A DNA stretch of 64,000 nt, from assembly GCA_947450765.1 (NCBI GenBank), contig CANFXC010000007.1, positions 1-64,000 of the forward strand. Direction: 5' to 3'. The stretch is from Comamonadaceae bacterium (GTDB lineage: Bacteria > Pseudomonadota > Gammaproteobacteria > Burkholderiales > Burkholderiaceae_C). The notes under the pieces were generated by a model, which worked only from the letters and a program-made list of their open reading frames with translations, was not told the origin of the DNA and did not search any database. Positions within the stretch are counted from its first letter, which is position 1, and each line of letters begins with the position of its first letter. A program made the position numbers and the translations under genes. Of the stretch, positions 7,641-16,731 are shown piece after piece.

Positions 7641-10600
7641 TCAGGGCTTGCCGAACCCGCCGCCCCCTGGCGTGTGAATCTCGAACACGTCACCGGGCTG
7701 CATGTCGGCTTGGCCAATATGGCCCAAGGTTTCCACGCGGCCATCGGCTCGCTGTACCAAGTTCAAACCCGGCTCACCGGCGCTGCCGCCGGCCATGCCA
7801 AAGGCACCGTGAAGACGACCATTCGACAAGATGCTGGCGGTCATGCGCTCCAGAAACGTCACGCGCCGCACGCCGCCGCTGCCGCCCTGCCAATACCCAG
7901 CACCGCCCGATCCCTGCCGGATGTCATAGCTTTCAAGTCGCACCGGAAAGCGAAACTCAAGCACTTCTGGGTCGGTCAGCCGCGAGTTGGTCATGTGGGT
8001 CTGCACCACGCTTGTGCCGTTAAAGCCCGCTACCAGCTCACCCGCCGCATTGATTTCACCGCCCGCGCCGGAACCGCCTGAAATAGTTTCGTAATACTGG
8101 TAACGCTCGTTACCAAAGGTGAAGTTGTTCATGGTGCACTGGCTGGCCGCCATCACACCCAGCGCGCCGTACAACGCGTTGGTGATGCAGCTGGAGGTTT
8201 CGACATTGCCCGCGACGACCGAAGCGGGTGGGTTCGGGTTCAACATCGAGCCCGCCGGGATGATCACTTTGAGCGGCTTCAGGCAACCCGCATTCAGCGG
8301 AATGTCGTCATTCACCAGAGTCCTGAACACGTAGAGCACGGCGGCCATGCAGACAGCTGTGGGTGCGTTGAAGTTGTTCGTCTGCTGCGGCGATGTCCCG
8401 GTGAAATCAATCTCGGCACTGCGCTCTGCGGTGTTGACACGTATCGCCACTTGAATCTGCGCGCCGTTGTCCAGCGGCAAAGTGAAGGCACCGTCTTTCA
8501 GCCGCGTGATGACGCGGCGCACCGACTCCTCGGCGTTGTCTTGCACATGGCCCATGTAGGCCAGCACCACGTCCAAGCCAAATTGCTCGACCATCTTGCG
8601 CAGCTCCTGCACGCCTTTTTCGTTGGCGGCAATCTGGGCTTTCAGGTCGGCCATGTTTTGCGCCGGATTTCGCGCCGGGTGTTGGCCGCTTTGCAGCAAG
8701 GCCAGCATCTCGGCTTCGCGCAGCACACCGCGGTCCACCAGCTTGACGTTGTTGATCTGCACGCCTTCGTCCTCAATGCAGGTCGAAAAAGGCGGCATAG
8801 AACCCGGCGTGATGCCGCCAATGTCCGCGTGATGACCGCGTGAGCCAACATAAAAAATCGGCGTATTTCCCGACAAATACACCGGCGTGATGACGGTGAT
8901 GTCGGGCAAATGCGTGCCGCCGTGGTACGGGTCGTTCAGCACAAAAACGTCGCCGGGCTGCATCTTGCCTTGGTTCTCACGAATCACGGTCTTGATGCTT
9001 TCACCCATAGAGCCCAAATGCACCGGCATGTGCGGCGCATTGGCGATCAGGTTGCCGTCGGTGTCAAACAGCGCGCAACTGAAGTCCAACCGCTCTTTGA
9101 TGTTGACCGAATGCGCCGTGTTTTGCAGCTGCAACCCCATCTGCTCGGCGATGTTCATGAAGAGGTTGTTGAAGACCTCCAGCAACACTGGGTCGACTTG
9201 CGTGCCAGCGGCAAACTGCACCGTGCGTGCCGTGCGCCGTTCCATCACCAAATGATCCAGCGCGGTCAGCGTGGCCTCCCAACCGGGCTCGACCACCGTG
9301 GTGGCATTTTTCTCGGCAATGATGGCCGGGCCGGGAATGATGTCGCCGGCTTGCAAGTCTTCCCGCACCACCAGCGCGGCATCGTGCCACTCGCCGGCTG
9401 AGTAGACGCGAACCGTTTCACGGCGCGGTACGTCGCGCGGTGCGTGCAGCGGGTGCAGCGGCTCACTGGAAGCATCGCCAGCCACCACCGCTTCAACCGA
9501 CACCGCCTCGACTACCAAGCCCTTGCCCTGCATGAGGAACGCAAAGCGTTGGCGGTAAGCGGCTTCAAAGCTGGCCTCAATGTCCGCCAACGTACCAAAG
9601 GGAACGATCAAGGCAGAGTCGCTGCCTTCGTAGCGCACATGCACGCGCTGCAGCACTCGGCTGGCTCCGCCGCTGGCCGCTTGACGCTGCAATTCGGCCA
9701 GCGCGCTCCCGGCCAGCGCTTGCAATTGGTCGGCAATCGCTGGCATCGCGGCACTCGAAAGTTTGACTTCCACCGCTTGCTCACGAATCACGTTTTGATC
9801 AGCCAGACCCATGCCATAAGCACTCAACACGCCAGCCAACGGATGCACCAGTACGCGCGTCATGCCAAGTGCATCAGCCACCAAACAAGCGTGCTGACCA
9901 CCGGCGCCGCCAAAGCACTGCAAGGTGTAGCGCGTCACGTCGTAGCCACGGGCCACCGATATTTTTTTAATCGCATTGGCCATCTGCTGCACCGCGATGT
10001 TGATGAAGCCTTCGGCCACCACCTCGGCGCTGCGGCCCGTCTGCTGGGCCAGCGCGTCAAACTTTTGATACACGGCCTCTGCACTCAGCGCTTCGTTGGC
10101 CTCTGGCCCAAACACTTTGGGGAAGTAACGCGGCTGCACTTTGCCAACCATGACGTTGGCATCTGTCACCGCCAGCGGACCGCCACGGCGGTAACTGGCC
10201 GGACCGGGATTGGCACCTGCGCTTTGCGGGCCGACACGGAAACGATCACCATCAAAAGTCAGCAACGAACCACCGCCAGCCGCCACGGTGTGAATGCTCA
10301 TCATCGGTGCACGCATGCGCACGCCCGCCACCTGGGTTTCAAACTCGCGCTCGAATTCACCCGCGTAATGCGACACATCGGTCGAGGTACCGCCCATGTC
10401 GAAGCCAATCACTTTGGCCACGCCTGCGATCTCCGCCGTGCGCGCCATGCCCACAATGCCGCCCGCAGGCCCGCTCAAAATCGCGTCTTTGCCTTGGAAG
10501 GCATGCGCATCGGTCAAGCCGCCAGAGGACTGCATGAAAAAGAGTTTGACGCCCGGCATTTCCGCCGCCACCTGCTCGACATAACGCCGCAAGATCGGCG

Positions 10601-11300
10601 ACAAATACGCGTCCACCACGGTGGTGTCGCCACGGCTGATGAACTTCATCATCGGACTGGTTTCATGTGAAGTGCTGATCTGCGTGAAGCCGACTGTTTC
10701 GGCCAGCCGACGTGCGGCTTTTTCATGCTCAGTGAATCGGTAGCCATGCATGAAAACAATCGCCACACTGCGCAAACCTTGCGCGTATTGCGCCTGCAGC
10801 GCGGCCTTCAATGCCGCCTCATCCAACGGTTGCAACACCTCGCCGTGCGCACCCACGCGTTCGTCGGCCTCAACCACCGCGCTGTACAACAGCTCGGGCA
10901 GCACGATGTGCCGGTCAAACAAGCGCGGCCTATTTTGGTAACCGATGCGCAGCGCGTCCTTGAAGCCGCGTGTTGTCACCAGCAGCGTTGGCTCGCCCTT
11001 GCGTTCCAGTAACGCATTGGTGGCCACCGTGGTCCCCATCTTCACGCACTCGACCACGTCGGCGCTCACCGGCTCGCCGGCTTTCAGCCCCAGCAGATGA
11101 CGAATACCGGCCACCGCTGCATCGCGGTAATGCTCTGGATTTTCAGACAACAACTTGTGTGTGACGAGCGAGCCATCTGGCTTTTTACCCACAACATCGG
11201 TGAATGTGCCGCCCCGGTCGATCCAGAACTGCCAGCGTTTGTCTAGCATGGCTTCGCTGGCAGGGTTGATCGACGGTGCGTCTTGAGAAAGTGAAGTCAT
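7641..11300 (-). CDS. Fused HyuA-HyuB hydantoinase/5-oxoprolinase family enzyme
   Basis: A 1219-residue protein from the ATG at 11298-11300; the open frame extends 45 codons further upstream, but that part has no family similarity and the family N-terminus ([16 protein letters not shown]) begins just after this ATG. The first ~690 residues are the HyuA half with ATP-binding ASKHA motifs ([20 protein letters not shown]); the rest is the HyuB half ([14 protein letters not shown] onward, [20 protein letters not shown]). The fused order and length match ATP-dependent 5-oxoprolinase, which opens 5-oxoproline to glutamate in the cytoplasm; related enzymes act on hydantoins. It is divergent from a TRAP transporter operon that could bring in its substrate. 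Confidence 0.88.
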   Translation of the reverse strand: MTSLSQDAPSINPASEAMLDKRWQFWIDRGGTFTDVVGKKPDGSLVTHKLLSENPEHYRDAAVAGIRHLLGLKAGEPVSADVVECVKMGTTVATNALLERKGEPTLLVTTRGFKDALRIGYQNRPRLFDRHIVLPELLYSAVVEADERVGAHGEVLQPLDEAALKAALQAQYAQGLRSVAIVFMHGYRFTEHEKAARRLAETVGFTQISTSHETSPMMKFISRGDTTVVDAYLSPILRRYVEQVAAEMPGVKLFFMQSSGGLTDAHAFQGKDAILSGPAGGIVGMARTAEIAGVAKVIGFDMGGTSTDVSHYAGEFEREFETQVAGVRMRAPMMSIHTVAAGGGSLLTFDGDRFRVGPQSAGANPGPASYRRGGPLAVTDANVMVGKVQPRYFPKVFGPEANEALSAEAVYQKFDALAQQTGRSAEVVAEGFINIAVQQMANAIKKISVARGYDVTRYTLQCFGGAGGQHACLVADALGMTRVLVHPLAGVLSAYGMGLADQNVIREQAVEVKLSSAAMPAIADQLQALAGSALAELQRQAASGGASRVLQRVHVRYEGSDSALIVPFGTLADIEASFEAAYRQRFAFLMQGKGLVVEAVSVEAVVAGDASSEPLHPLHAPRDVPRRETVRVYSAGEWHDAALVVREDLQAGDIIPGPAIIAEKNATTVVEPGWEATLTALDHLVMERRTARTVQFAAGTQVDPVLLEVFNNLFMNIAEQMGLQLQNTAHSVNIKERLDFSCALFDTDGNLIANAPHMPVHLGSMGESIKTVIRENQGKMQPGDVFVLNDPYHGGTHLPDITVITPVYLSGNTPIFYVGSRGHHADIGGITPGSMPPFSTCIEDEGVQINNVKLVDRGVLREAEMLALLQSGQHPARNPAQNMADLKAQIAANEKGVQELRKMVEQFGLDVVLAYMGHVQDNAEESVRRVITRLKDGAFTLPLDNGAQIQVAIRVNTAERSAEIDFTGTSPQQTNNFNAPTAVCMAAVLYVFRTLVNDDIPLNAGCLKPLKVIIPAGSMLNPNPPASVVAGNVETSSCITNALYGALGVMAASQCTMNNFTFGNERYQYYETISGGSGAGGEINAAGELVAGFNGTSVVQTHMTNSRLTDPEVLEFRFPVRLESYDIRQGSGGAGYWQGGSGGVRRVTFLERMTASILSNGRLHGAFGMAGGSAGEPGLNLVQRADGRVETLGHIGQADMQPGDVFEIHTPGGGGFGKP

Positions 11301-11457
11301 GAAGTTCCAGGAAATTGTGGAAAGGATAAGGCAAGGACTCAAATAATTCAGCCGCTGGGGTATGCCCGTATCAGTTGGCCTGAAATTTGCGTCTATCCTC
11401 AGGCTCTGTGTTTCAGCGTGTTTGCACGGCTCCACCTTTTTCTTTCAGGATTTTCTA

Positions 11458-12447
11458 ATGAAACTCAAATTCGCTCTTATCGCGGTTGCACTGTGCTCGG
11501 CCAGTGTCACCGCCGCCTTCGCTCAAACCAAATGGGATTTGCCTGCGGCCTACCCGACAAGCAACTTTCACACCGAGAACTTGACCCAATTTGCCGCGGA
11601 CGTTGACAAAGCCACGGGCGGCAAGCTCAAGATCACCGTGCATGCCAATGCATCGCTGTTCAAAGCCAACGAAATCAAGCGCGCCGTGCAAGGCGGACAA
11701 GCGCAGATTGGTGAAGTGCTGCTGGTCAATTTCGAAAACGAAAATCCGCTGTACGGTCTTGACGGAATTCCGTTCCTCGCAACCTCTTACGCAGAATCAA
11801 AGCAGTTGTACGCAGCGCAAAAACCAGCACTCGAAAAGCTGCTGAGTGCGCAAGGCATGAAGGTGCTGTACGCAGTCGCCTGGCCACCACAAGGCATTTT
11901 CACGAAAAAAGAACTGTCGTCTGTGGCTGATTTGCGCGGCATCAAATGGCGCGCCTACAGCCCGGCCACCGCCAAAATTGCCGAACTGATTGGCGCGCAA
12001 CCCGTGACCATTCAAGCCGCCGAACTCTCGCAGGCGCTGGCCACGGGTGTGGTCGAAAGCTACATGAGCTCAGCCTCGACGGGCTACGACTCGAAGACTT
12101 ACGAGAGCCTCAAGTCCTTCTACGACACACAAGCGTGGTTGCCGAAAAACGCCATCATCGTCAACAAAAAAGCCTTTGACGCACTGGACCCCGCCACCCA
12201 AGCCGCCTTGAGCAAAGCCGCTGCAGACGCTGAGGTGCGAGGCTGGAAGCTCAGCGAAGAAAAGAATGACTGGTACAAAAAAGGACTGACCAGCAAAGGC
12301 ATGAAGATCGTCGTGCCGCCCGCCAAGCTCATGACGGACATGAAGCAAGTCGGCACCATCATGTTGGCCGACTGGCAGAAGAAAACAGGCCCTGACGGCG
12401 ACGCCATCATCACCAGCTTCAACAAGTCCAAAACACTCAAGAAGTAA
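11458..12447 (+). CDS. TRAP transporter substrate-binding protein (DctP family)
   Basis: A 329-residue periplasmic binding protein. The chosen ATG at 11458 begins a clean signal peptide (MKLKFALIAVALC, cleavage after AAFA) and has AGGA about eight bases upstream; the longer open frame lacks a signal sequence. The mature part shows DctP-family landmarks: VDKATGGKLKITVH, IKRAVQGGQAQIGEVLL, and the conserved Arg region DLRGIKWRAYSPATAKIAE that contacts the carboxylate of the ligand. It is followed directly by the small and large permease genes. Divergence from the oxoprolinase gene suggests 5-oxoproline or a similar small carboxylate as ligand, which is an inference. Confidence 0.9.
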   Translation: MKLKFALIAVALCSASVTAAFAQTKWDLPAAYPTSNFHTENLTQFAADVDKATGGKLKITVHANASLFKANEIKRAVQGGQAQIGEVLLVNFENENPLYGLDGIPFLATSYAESKQLYAAQKPALEKLLSAQGMKVLYAVAWPPQGIFTKKELSSVADLRGIKWRAYSPATAKIAELIGAQPVTIQAAELSQALATGVVESYMSSASTGYDSKTYESLKSFYDTQAWLPKNAIIVNKKAFDALDPATQAALSKAAADAEVRGWKLSEEKNDWYKKGLTSKGMKIVVPPAKLMTDMKQVGTIMLADWQKKTGPDGDAIITSFNKSKTLKK

Positions 12448-12452
12448 GCTGC

Positions 12453-12986
12453 ATGCGCAAATTTCTGGATCGCCTTTACCTGGCAGGCGGCGCCTTAGGC
12501 GCTGTCTTTATCGCCCTCATTGCAGTGCTGATGATTGCGCAAAGTATTCTGCGTGAATTCCAGGTCAACACCGGCGCCGTCAACGACGTGGTGGCCTGGT
12601 TTTGCGCAGCAGCGGCCTTTTTTGCCATGGCCCACGCCTTCAAGCACGGGGATTTTGTTCGCGTCACCTTGCTGCTGGAAACCGTCGGCCCAAAAACCCG
12701 CCGGGCCATGGAAATCGGGTCCTTGGGAATAGGCAGCGTGTCGGTCGCCTACCTGGCGCTGTCGGCCTGTCGCTTCACTTATGAAAGTTGGGAGTTCAAT
12801 GACATCTCGCAAGGCCTGCTGCCGATGCCGATGTGGATTCCCCAAATGAGCTTTGCATTGGGCTCCTTGCTGTTGCTGGTTGCCGTGCTGGACGAATTCA
12901 TCATCGTGTTGCGCGGTGGTGTGCCGACCTTCGTGCGCGAAGTGGCTGAGCGTCATGCCCGCGGCGATTTTTCTTCTGAAATCTAA
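12453..12986 (+). CDS. TRAP transporter small permease subunit (DctQ family)
   Basis: A 177-residue integral membrane protein with four predicted transmembrane segments (GALGAVFIALIAVLMIAQ, VVAWFCAAAAFFAMA, IGSLGIGSVSVAYLAL, SFALGSLLLLVAVL). The AHAFKHGDFVRV segment after the second helix matches the conserved His/Gly-Asp-x-Val-Arg motif of DctQ proteins. It forms the permease complex with the DctM protein encoded next, in the cytoplasmic membrane. Only five bases separate it from the binding-protein stop, so it is part of the same operon. Confidence 0.9.
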   Translation: MRKFLDRLYLAGGALGAVFIALIAVLMIAQSILREFQVNTGAVNDVVAWFCAAAAFFAMAHAFKHGDFVRVTLLLETVGPKTRRAMEIGSLGIGSVSVAYLALSACRFTYESWEFNDISQGLLPMPMWIPQMSFALGSLLLLVAVLDEFIIVLRGGVPTFVREVAERHARGDFSSEI

Positions 12987-12997
12987 CAAAGATAAAA

Positions 12998-14308
12998 ATG
13001 GATATTTTGATGGTGGGCGGCATTTTGCTGCTGCTCATGATGTTGTTGTTGTCGGGCGGCGTGTGGATTGCCATGACATTGGCTATTTGCGGCTGGGTCG
13101 GGCAAGCTTTTTTCACCAGCACAGAACCCGGCAAAAACCTGTTTAGCGCTTTTTGGGAAAGCAATGCCAGCTGGGAGTTAGCCGCCTTGCCGCTGTTCAT
13201 CTGGATGGGCGAGATTTTGTTTCGCACCAAACTCAGCGAGGAAATGTTTGAAGGTCTGCGCCCCTGGCTGAACCGAATTCCGGGTCGGCTGATGCACACC
13301 ACTATTTTGGGTTGCGGCATTTTTGGCTCGGTGTCAGGGTCTTCTGCGGCCACCTGCGCCACCATTTCCAAAGTGGCCTTGCCCGAACTGCTGAAGCGCG
13401 GCTACGACGAAAAAATTGCCCTAGGCTCCTTGGCTACAGCGGGGACGCTGGGGATTTTGATTCCGCCCTCGATCACCATGGTGGTCTATGCAGTGGCGGC
13501 AGACGCGTCCATCATCCGTATTTTTCTGGCTGGATTTTTGCCCGGATTTTTACTGATGGCGCTGTTCTCCGGCTACATCATCTGGTGGAGTTTGCGTAAC
13601 CCGGACAAGGTTCCTGCGGCTGATCCACCCTCGACTTTCAAAGAAAAAATCAAACAGTCAGGCAATCTTTTGCCTTGCGCGGCGCTCATCGTGTTTGTCT
13701 GCTGGGTGCTGATTGCCGGCTACGCCACAGCCACAGAATGCGCCGCTTACGGCGTGGCAGGGTCGCTTGGCTTGGCATTGTGGAGCCGCTCATTGACGTG
13801 GGAAAACTTCAAAGAAGGTTTGATGGGGACCACGCGCACCAGCTGCATGATCATGTTCATCTTGGCCGGCGCAGCCTTCTTGACCAAAACCATGGCCTTC
13901 ACCGGCATTCCACGCGAGTTGGCTGAGTGGGTCAACGCCATGCACTTGTCACCTTTTGCATTGATCGCCGTACTGACCGTGGTTTATCTGATTTTGGGCA
14001 CGGCACTGGACGGCATCTCGATGATCGTGCTGACCAGCGCAGTGGTGTTGCCGATGATTCAAAAAGCCGGCTTTGACCTGATCTGGTTCGGTATCTTCAT
14101 TATTTTGCTGGTCGAGATGGCTGAGGTGACGCCGCCTGTGGGCTTCAACCTCTTTGTGCTGCAAAACATGACCGGCAAAGACAGCAACACGATTGCACGT
14201 GCGGCCATTCCTTTCTTTGGCTGCTTGGTGGTCTGCATTGTGCTCATCACGGTATTTCCGCAGATCGTGACGATCCTGCCGGACTTGGTGATGGGCAAGG
14301 AGCGCTGA
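12998..14308 (+). CDS. TRAP transporter large permease subunit (DctM family)
   Basis: A 436-residue polytopic membrane protein, normal length for DctM, with about twelve hydrophobic segments. Family landmarks include the serine-rich [17 protein letters not shown] loop that forms part of the sodium/substrate site, [15 protein letters not shown], and [14 protein letters not shown] near the C-terminus. It drives sodium-coupled import of the ligand delivered by the binding protein. The stop codon is four bases before crcB, so this gene and the fluoride channel gene are probably on the same transcript. Confidence 0.93.
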   Translation: MDILMVGGILLLLMMLLLSGGVWIAMTLAICGWVGQAFFTSTEPGKNLFSAFWESNASWELAALPLFIWMGEILFRTKLSEEMFEGLRPWLNRIPGRLMHTTILGCGIFGSVSGSSAATCATISKVALPELLKRGYDEKIALGSLATAGTLGILIPPSITMVVYAVAADASIIRIFLAGFLPGFLLMALFSGYIIWWSLRNPDKVPAADPPSTFKEKIKQSGNLLPCAALIVFVCWVLIAGYATATECAAYGVAGSLGLALWSRSLTWENFKEGLMGTTRTSCMIMFILAGAAFLTKTMAFTGIPRELAEWVNAMHLSPFALIAVLTVVYLILGTALDGISMIVLTSAVVLPMIQKAGFDLIWFGIFIILLVEMAEVTPPVGFNLFVLQNMTGKDSNTIARAAIPFFGCLVVCIVLITVFPQIVTILPDLVMGKER

Positions 14309-14312
14309 CCTG

Positions 14313-14699
14313 ATGCTGCCCGTCCTCGCCATCAGCATTGGGGCGTCCGTCGGCGCGTTGGCGCGCTGGGGTTTGGGCCTGTGGTTGTCGCCCAGCGGCT
14401 TGCTGCCGTGGGGCACGCTGGCAGCCAACCTGATCGGCGGCTACCTGATTGGCGTGGCGATTGCGCTGTTCCAGGCGATGCCGCAGCTCGACCCGATCTG
14501 GCGTCTGCTGCTCATTACCGGCTTTCTGGGCGGCCTGACCACCTTCTCGTCTTTCTCAGCCGAAGTGGTCAACTTCCTGATGACCGAACGCTACGGCTTG
14601 GCGCTGCTGACAGCCGGCCTGCACGTGATGGGTTCCTTGACGATGACCGTGCTGGGGATTAAGAGCTTGGGGCTATTGATGGCGGCTCGAATTCACTGA
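14313..14699 (+). CDS. crcB: Fluoride ion channel CrcB/Fluc
   Basis: A 128-residue protein with four transmembrane helices and the full CrcB signature: [27 protein letters not shown] (with the pore Asn) and [15 protein letters not shown], the break that binds the central sodium and lines the fluoride path with phenylalanines. Fluc channels are dual-topology dimers that export fluoride passively. It lies four bases downstream of a TRAP permease gene and seems co-transcribed with it; no fluoride riboswitch was recognised. The pairing with a carboxylate transporter is not obviously functional. Confidence 0.93.
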   Translation: MLPVLAISIGASVGALARWGLGLWLSPSGLLPWGTLAANLIGGYLIGVAIALFQAMPQLDPIWRLLLITGFLGGLTTFSSFSAEVVNFLMTERYGLALLTAGLHVMGSLTMTVLGIKSLGLLMAARIH

Positions 14700-14747
14700 A
14701 CCTCACGCCGTGCTGCAGGCGGCTCATTTGCATTTCCGACAGCGTTT

Positions 14748-14776
14748 TTGACAAGACTTTCTGTTACTGCTAACTT
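14748..14776 (+). promoter_or_regulatory. Predicted sigma-70 promoter of the SEDS-PBP-FHA-PP2C-kinase operon
   Basis: A perfect -35 hexamer TTGACA (14748-14753) is followed by a 17-base spacer and TAACTT (14771-14776), a weak -10 with three consensus matches. It lies 30 bases upstream of the first gene of the operon and separates that unit from crcB. Assignment is by pattern only. Confidence 0.5.
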
Positions 14777-14805
14777 CTCGCTTTTTACAAGCTCAGCAGT
14801 TCAGT

Positions 14806-16731
14806 ATGGCGCTCCAAAGTTCGTTCAAAACAGCGGGTCCGCGCCAAGGTCTGCTGGTCGCTTTTCTTCTCGCTGCGCTGGTACTCGGCTTTGAGCTGTG
14901 GTTGATCCGGTTCATACCTGTGCCGCTACAAAGCAATGTGGTCGGCATTCAATATGTCGTCGACAGCGAGGCTTTCAAATCCAAGCCACCGCAGCCGATC
15001 GGGCCGAAAGAATTTTGTGAAGCATGGACGGCTCAAGCCAGCAGCCAAGTCGATTGCCGCTCTGCCCTGTCCGTCTCCAATCTGCAGCCGCTGAAAGCCG
15101 ACAACGCTGCCCATACGCTCGCCCAGGCCCAAGCCCAGGCGCAGGCTCAGCTCTCATGGATGAAACTGTTGCGCAGCGACATGGAAAGTCAGGCCAAGGA
15201 CCGGCCGATACAAACCACCTTGCTGGCCGCTTTGAATGCGCGCATTGATGCTGCAGACCGCTACAAGGACCCCGGGGCAGCCACACAAAACACAGAACCC
15301 TACCCACGGATGTTTCAGTTGTTGCTGGACATGAACGGCGTCAGCTATGACAGCCTGAGAGATCAATTCCGGCTGAAGCGCTGGGACATTGCACGGCTGC
15401 TGGATGGATCTGATCGTTTGACTTTGCGCGGGCAGGCGCAAGAAAAAACCCTGACTCGATTGCCATGGCTGGTCCTGTTGAGTTCTGCCTTGTTGCTGGC
15501 GCTGGCTTATTGGCGTGCCCGGTGGACCGGTCTTGTGTGCATCGGTATCTACCTCGGCATCACCTCGCTTGGGCTGCTGCTGGCTGCCGACGCAGCCACG
15601 CAATATGGTCAAAACAGTCTTTTTTATGGTTTGAATCCTCTGGGCAACCAGCTTGATCGACAACTGGACGTGCAACTGTCCGGCTATCTTTTACTGGGTT
15701 TGATTTTGTTGTTCAAACCGTGGTTACCGCAACTCTCCAGCCTCGTGTTGCAACATCACTTCGCCAGCGTCTGGGTTGTTGCACTGCTGGTCGTCACGGC
15801 CTACGCTTTGCAAAGCCCCGCCATCGGATCTGAGACGCTCAAGCTCGGGCTGGCTCTGCTCGCGGCCAGCTTGATGACCGACCAAGGGCGGGTGCTGCAC
15901 CTGATCAGAAAATACGCGCCCGATGTCTTCCGCCCGAGCCTCATGTGGCGAGTCTTCACGCGCAGCCCCAACACCAGCCCGGACCCGACGACGACCAGCG
16001 CGACCCGTCAGGTGCTGGGACACATCGCCGGGCCGCTGCTGAACTTCTCGGCCTTCGGCTTTGCGGTGCTGCTCTTGGTGTCGATGGTGTTCAAAGACCT
16101 CGGCGGTGCATTGATTGCCGCACTGGTGCTGATCACCACGCTGTTCCTTGTGTTTGGTTCGCGCCCTGCACTCCTGTCGCTCACGGCCATGGGTTTGGTC
16201 GGGGCTGTGCTGAGCCAAACCGACAAGGTGCAGGGGCGCATTCAACTCATGCTCGAACCCATGACCGCCGCCGTCAGTGATTTCGCGCGGCTGGTAGCCT
16301 TCACCGAAGCATCCAAACCCAGCGGCTTTGGTTTGGGCCAGATCGCCTGGTGCAACCAGGAAGGCACTTGCCTGCCACTGCAAGTGCTGAGTGACTACGT
16401 GCCCACCTTGTTGAACGGGCTGTGGGGCCCGTCCATGGCCAGGCTACTCTTTGTCGGCATGTGTCTTTATTTTTGCGCCATGGCCGGCGTCGCCTGCTGG
16501 CGTTTTCTGACTGAACGGGGTGGCCAGCGACTGATGGCCATGCTGGCATTTTTCTTGTTGCTGGCGAGTCTGTTCCAAACCGTCATCACGTTCTTTGGTA
16601 ACTGGCGTTTGATTCCCTTGACAGGCTTGGGCGCACCCCTGCTCAGCATTGGTGTGTCAACCATGCTGGCCCCCACTCTGGCCATCGCCTTGCTGCTAGC
16701 TTGCAGCCCTCGCTCAAGCCCTGCCTCATGA
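14806..16731 (+). CDS. Divergent SEDS-family (FtsW/RodA-like) glycosyltransferase with N-terminal periplasmic extension
   Basis: A 641-residue membrane protein, far longer than FtsW or RodA (~370-420). A first transmembrane segment (LLVAFLLAALVLGFELWLI) is followed by ~180 mostly hydrophilic residues with an Ala-Gln-rich heptad-like stretch, then the SEDS-like core from about residue 215. Landmarks are KDLGGALIAALVL (usual DLGTALVL region), GFGLGQIAWC, LPLQVLSDYVPTL, where Asp530 aligns with the catalytic Asp of FtsW/RodA (LPEAHTDFIF), and NWRLIPLTGLGAPLLSIG (usual LPVTGLPLPFISYG). SEDS proteins polymerise lipid II glycan with a partner PBP, and the next gene encodes a PBP-like protein overlapping it by four bases. 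The assignment is from motif order; overall identity to known members must be low. Confidence 0.75.
   Translation: MALQSSFKTAGPRQGLLVAFLLAALVLGFELWLIRFIPVPLQSNVVGIQYVVDSEAFKSKPPQPIGPKEFCEAWTAQASSQVDCRSALSVSNLQPLKADNAAHTLAQAQAQAQAQLSWMKLLRSDMESQAKDRPIQTTLLAALNARIDAADRYKDPGAATQNTEPYPRMFQLLLDMNGVSYDSLRDQFRLKRWDIARLLDGSDRLTLRGQAQEKTLTRLPWLVLLSSALLLALAYWRARWTGLVCIGIYLGITSLGLLLAADAATQYGQNSLFYGLNPLGNQLDRQLDVQLSGYLLLGLILLFKPWLPQLSSLVLQHHFASVWVVALLVVTAYALQSPAIGSETLKLGLALLAASLMTDQGRVLHLIRKYAPDVFRPSLMWRVFTRSPNTSPDPTTTSATRQVLGHIAGPLLNFSAFGFAVLLLVSMVFKDLGGALIAALVLITTLFLVFGSRPALLSLTAMGLVGAVLSQTDKVQGRIQLMLEPMTAAVSDFARLVAFTEASKPSGFGLGQIAWCNQEGTCLPLQVLSDYVPTLLNGLWGPSMARLLFVGMCLYFCAMAGVACWRFLTERGGQRLMAMLAFFLLLASLFQTVITFFGNWRLIPLTGLGAPLLSIGVSTMLAPTLAIALLLACSPRSSPAS

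Noticed and set aside
9444-10670. Long plus-strand open frame (about 408 codons) antisense to the oxoprolinase gene
   Set aside because: Its His/Gln/Arg-rich translation is a typical antisense shadow of a GC-rich gene; the minus-strand frame has clear HyuA motifs.
11301-11435. Upstream extension of the oxoprolinase frame
   Set aside because: The extra 45 residues have no family similarity and cover the divergent promoter region.
11362-11457. Upstream extension of the first TRAP binding-protein frame
   Set aside because: It would place 32 residues before a perfect signal peptide; AGGA precedes the ATG at 11458.
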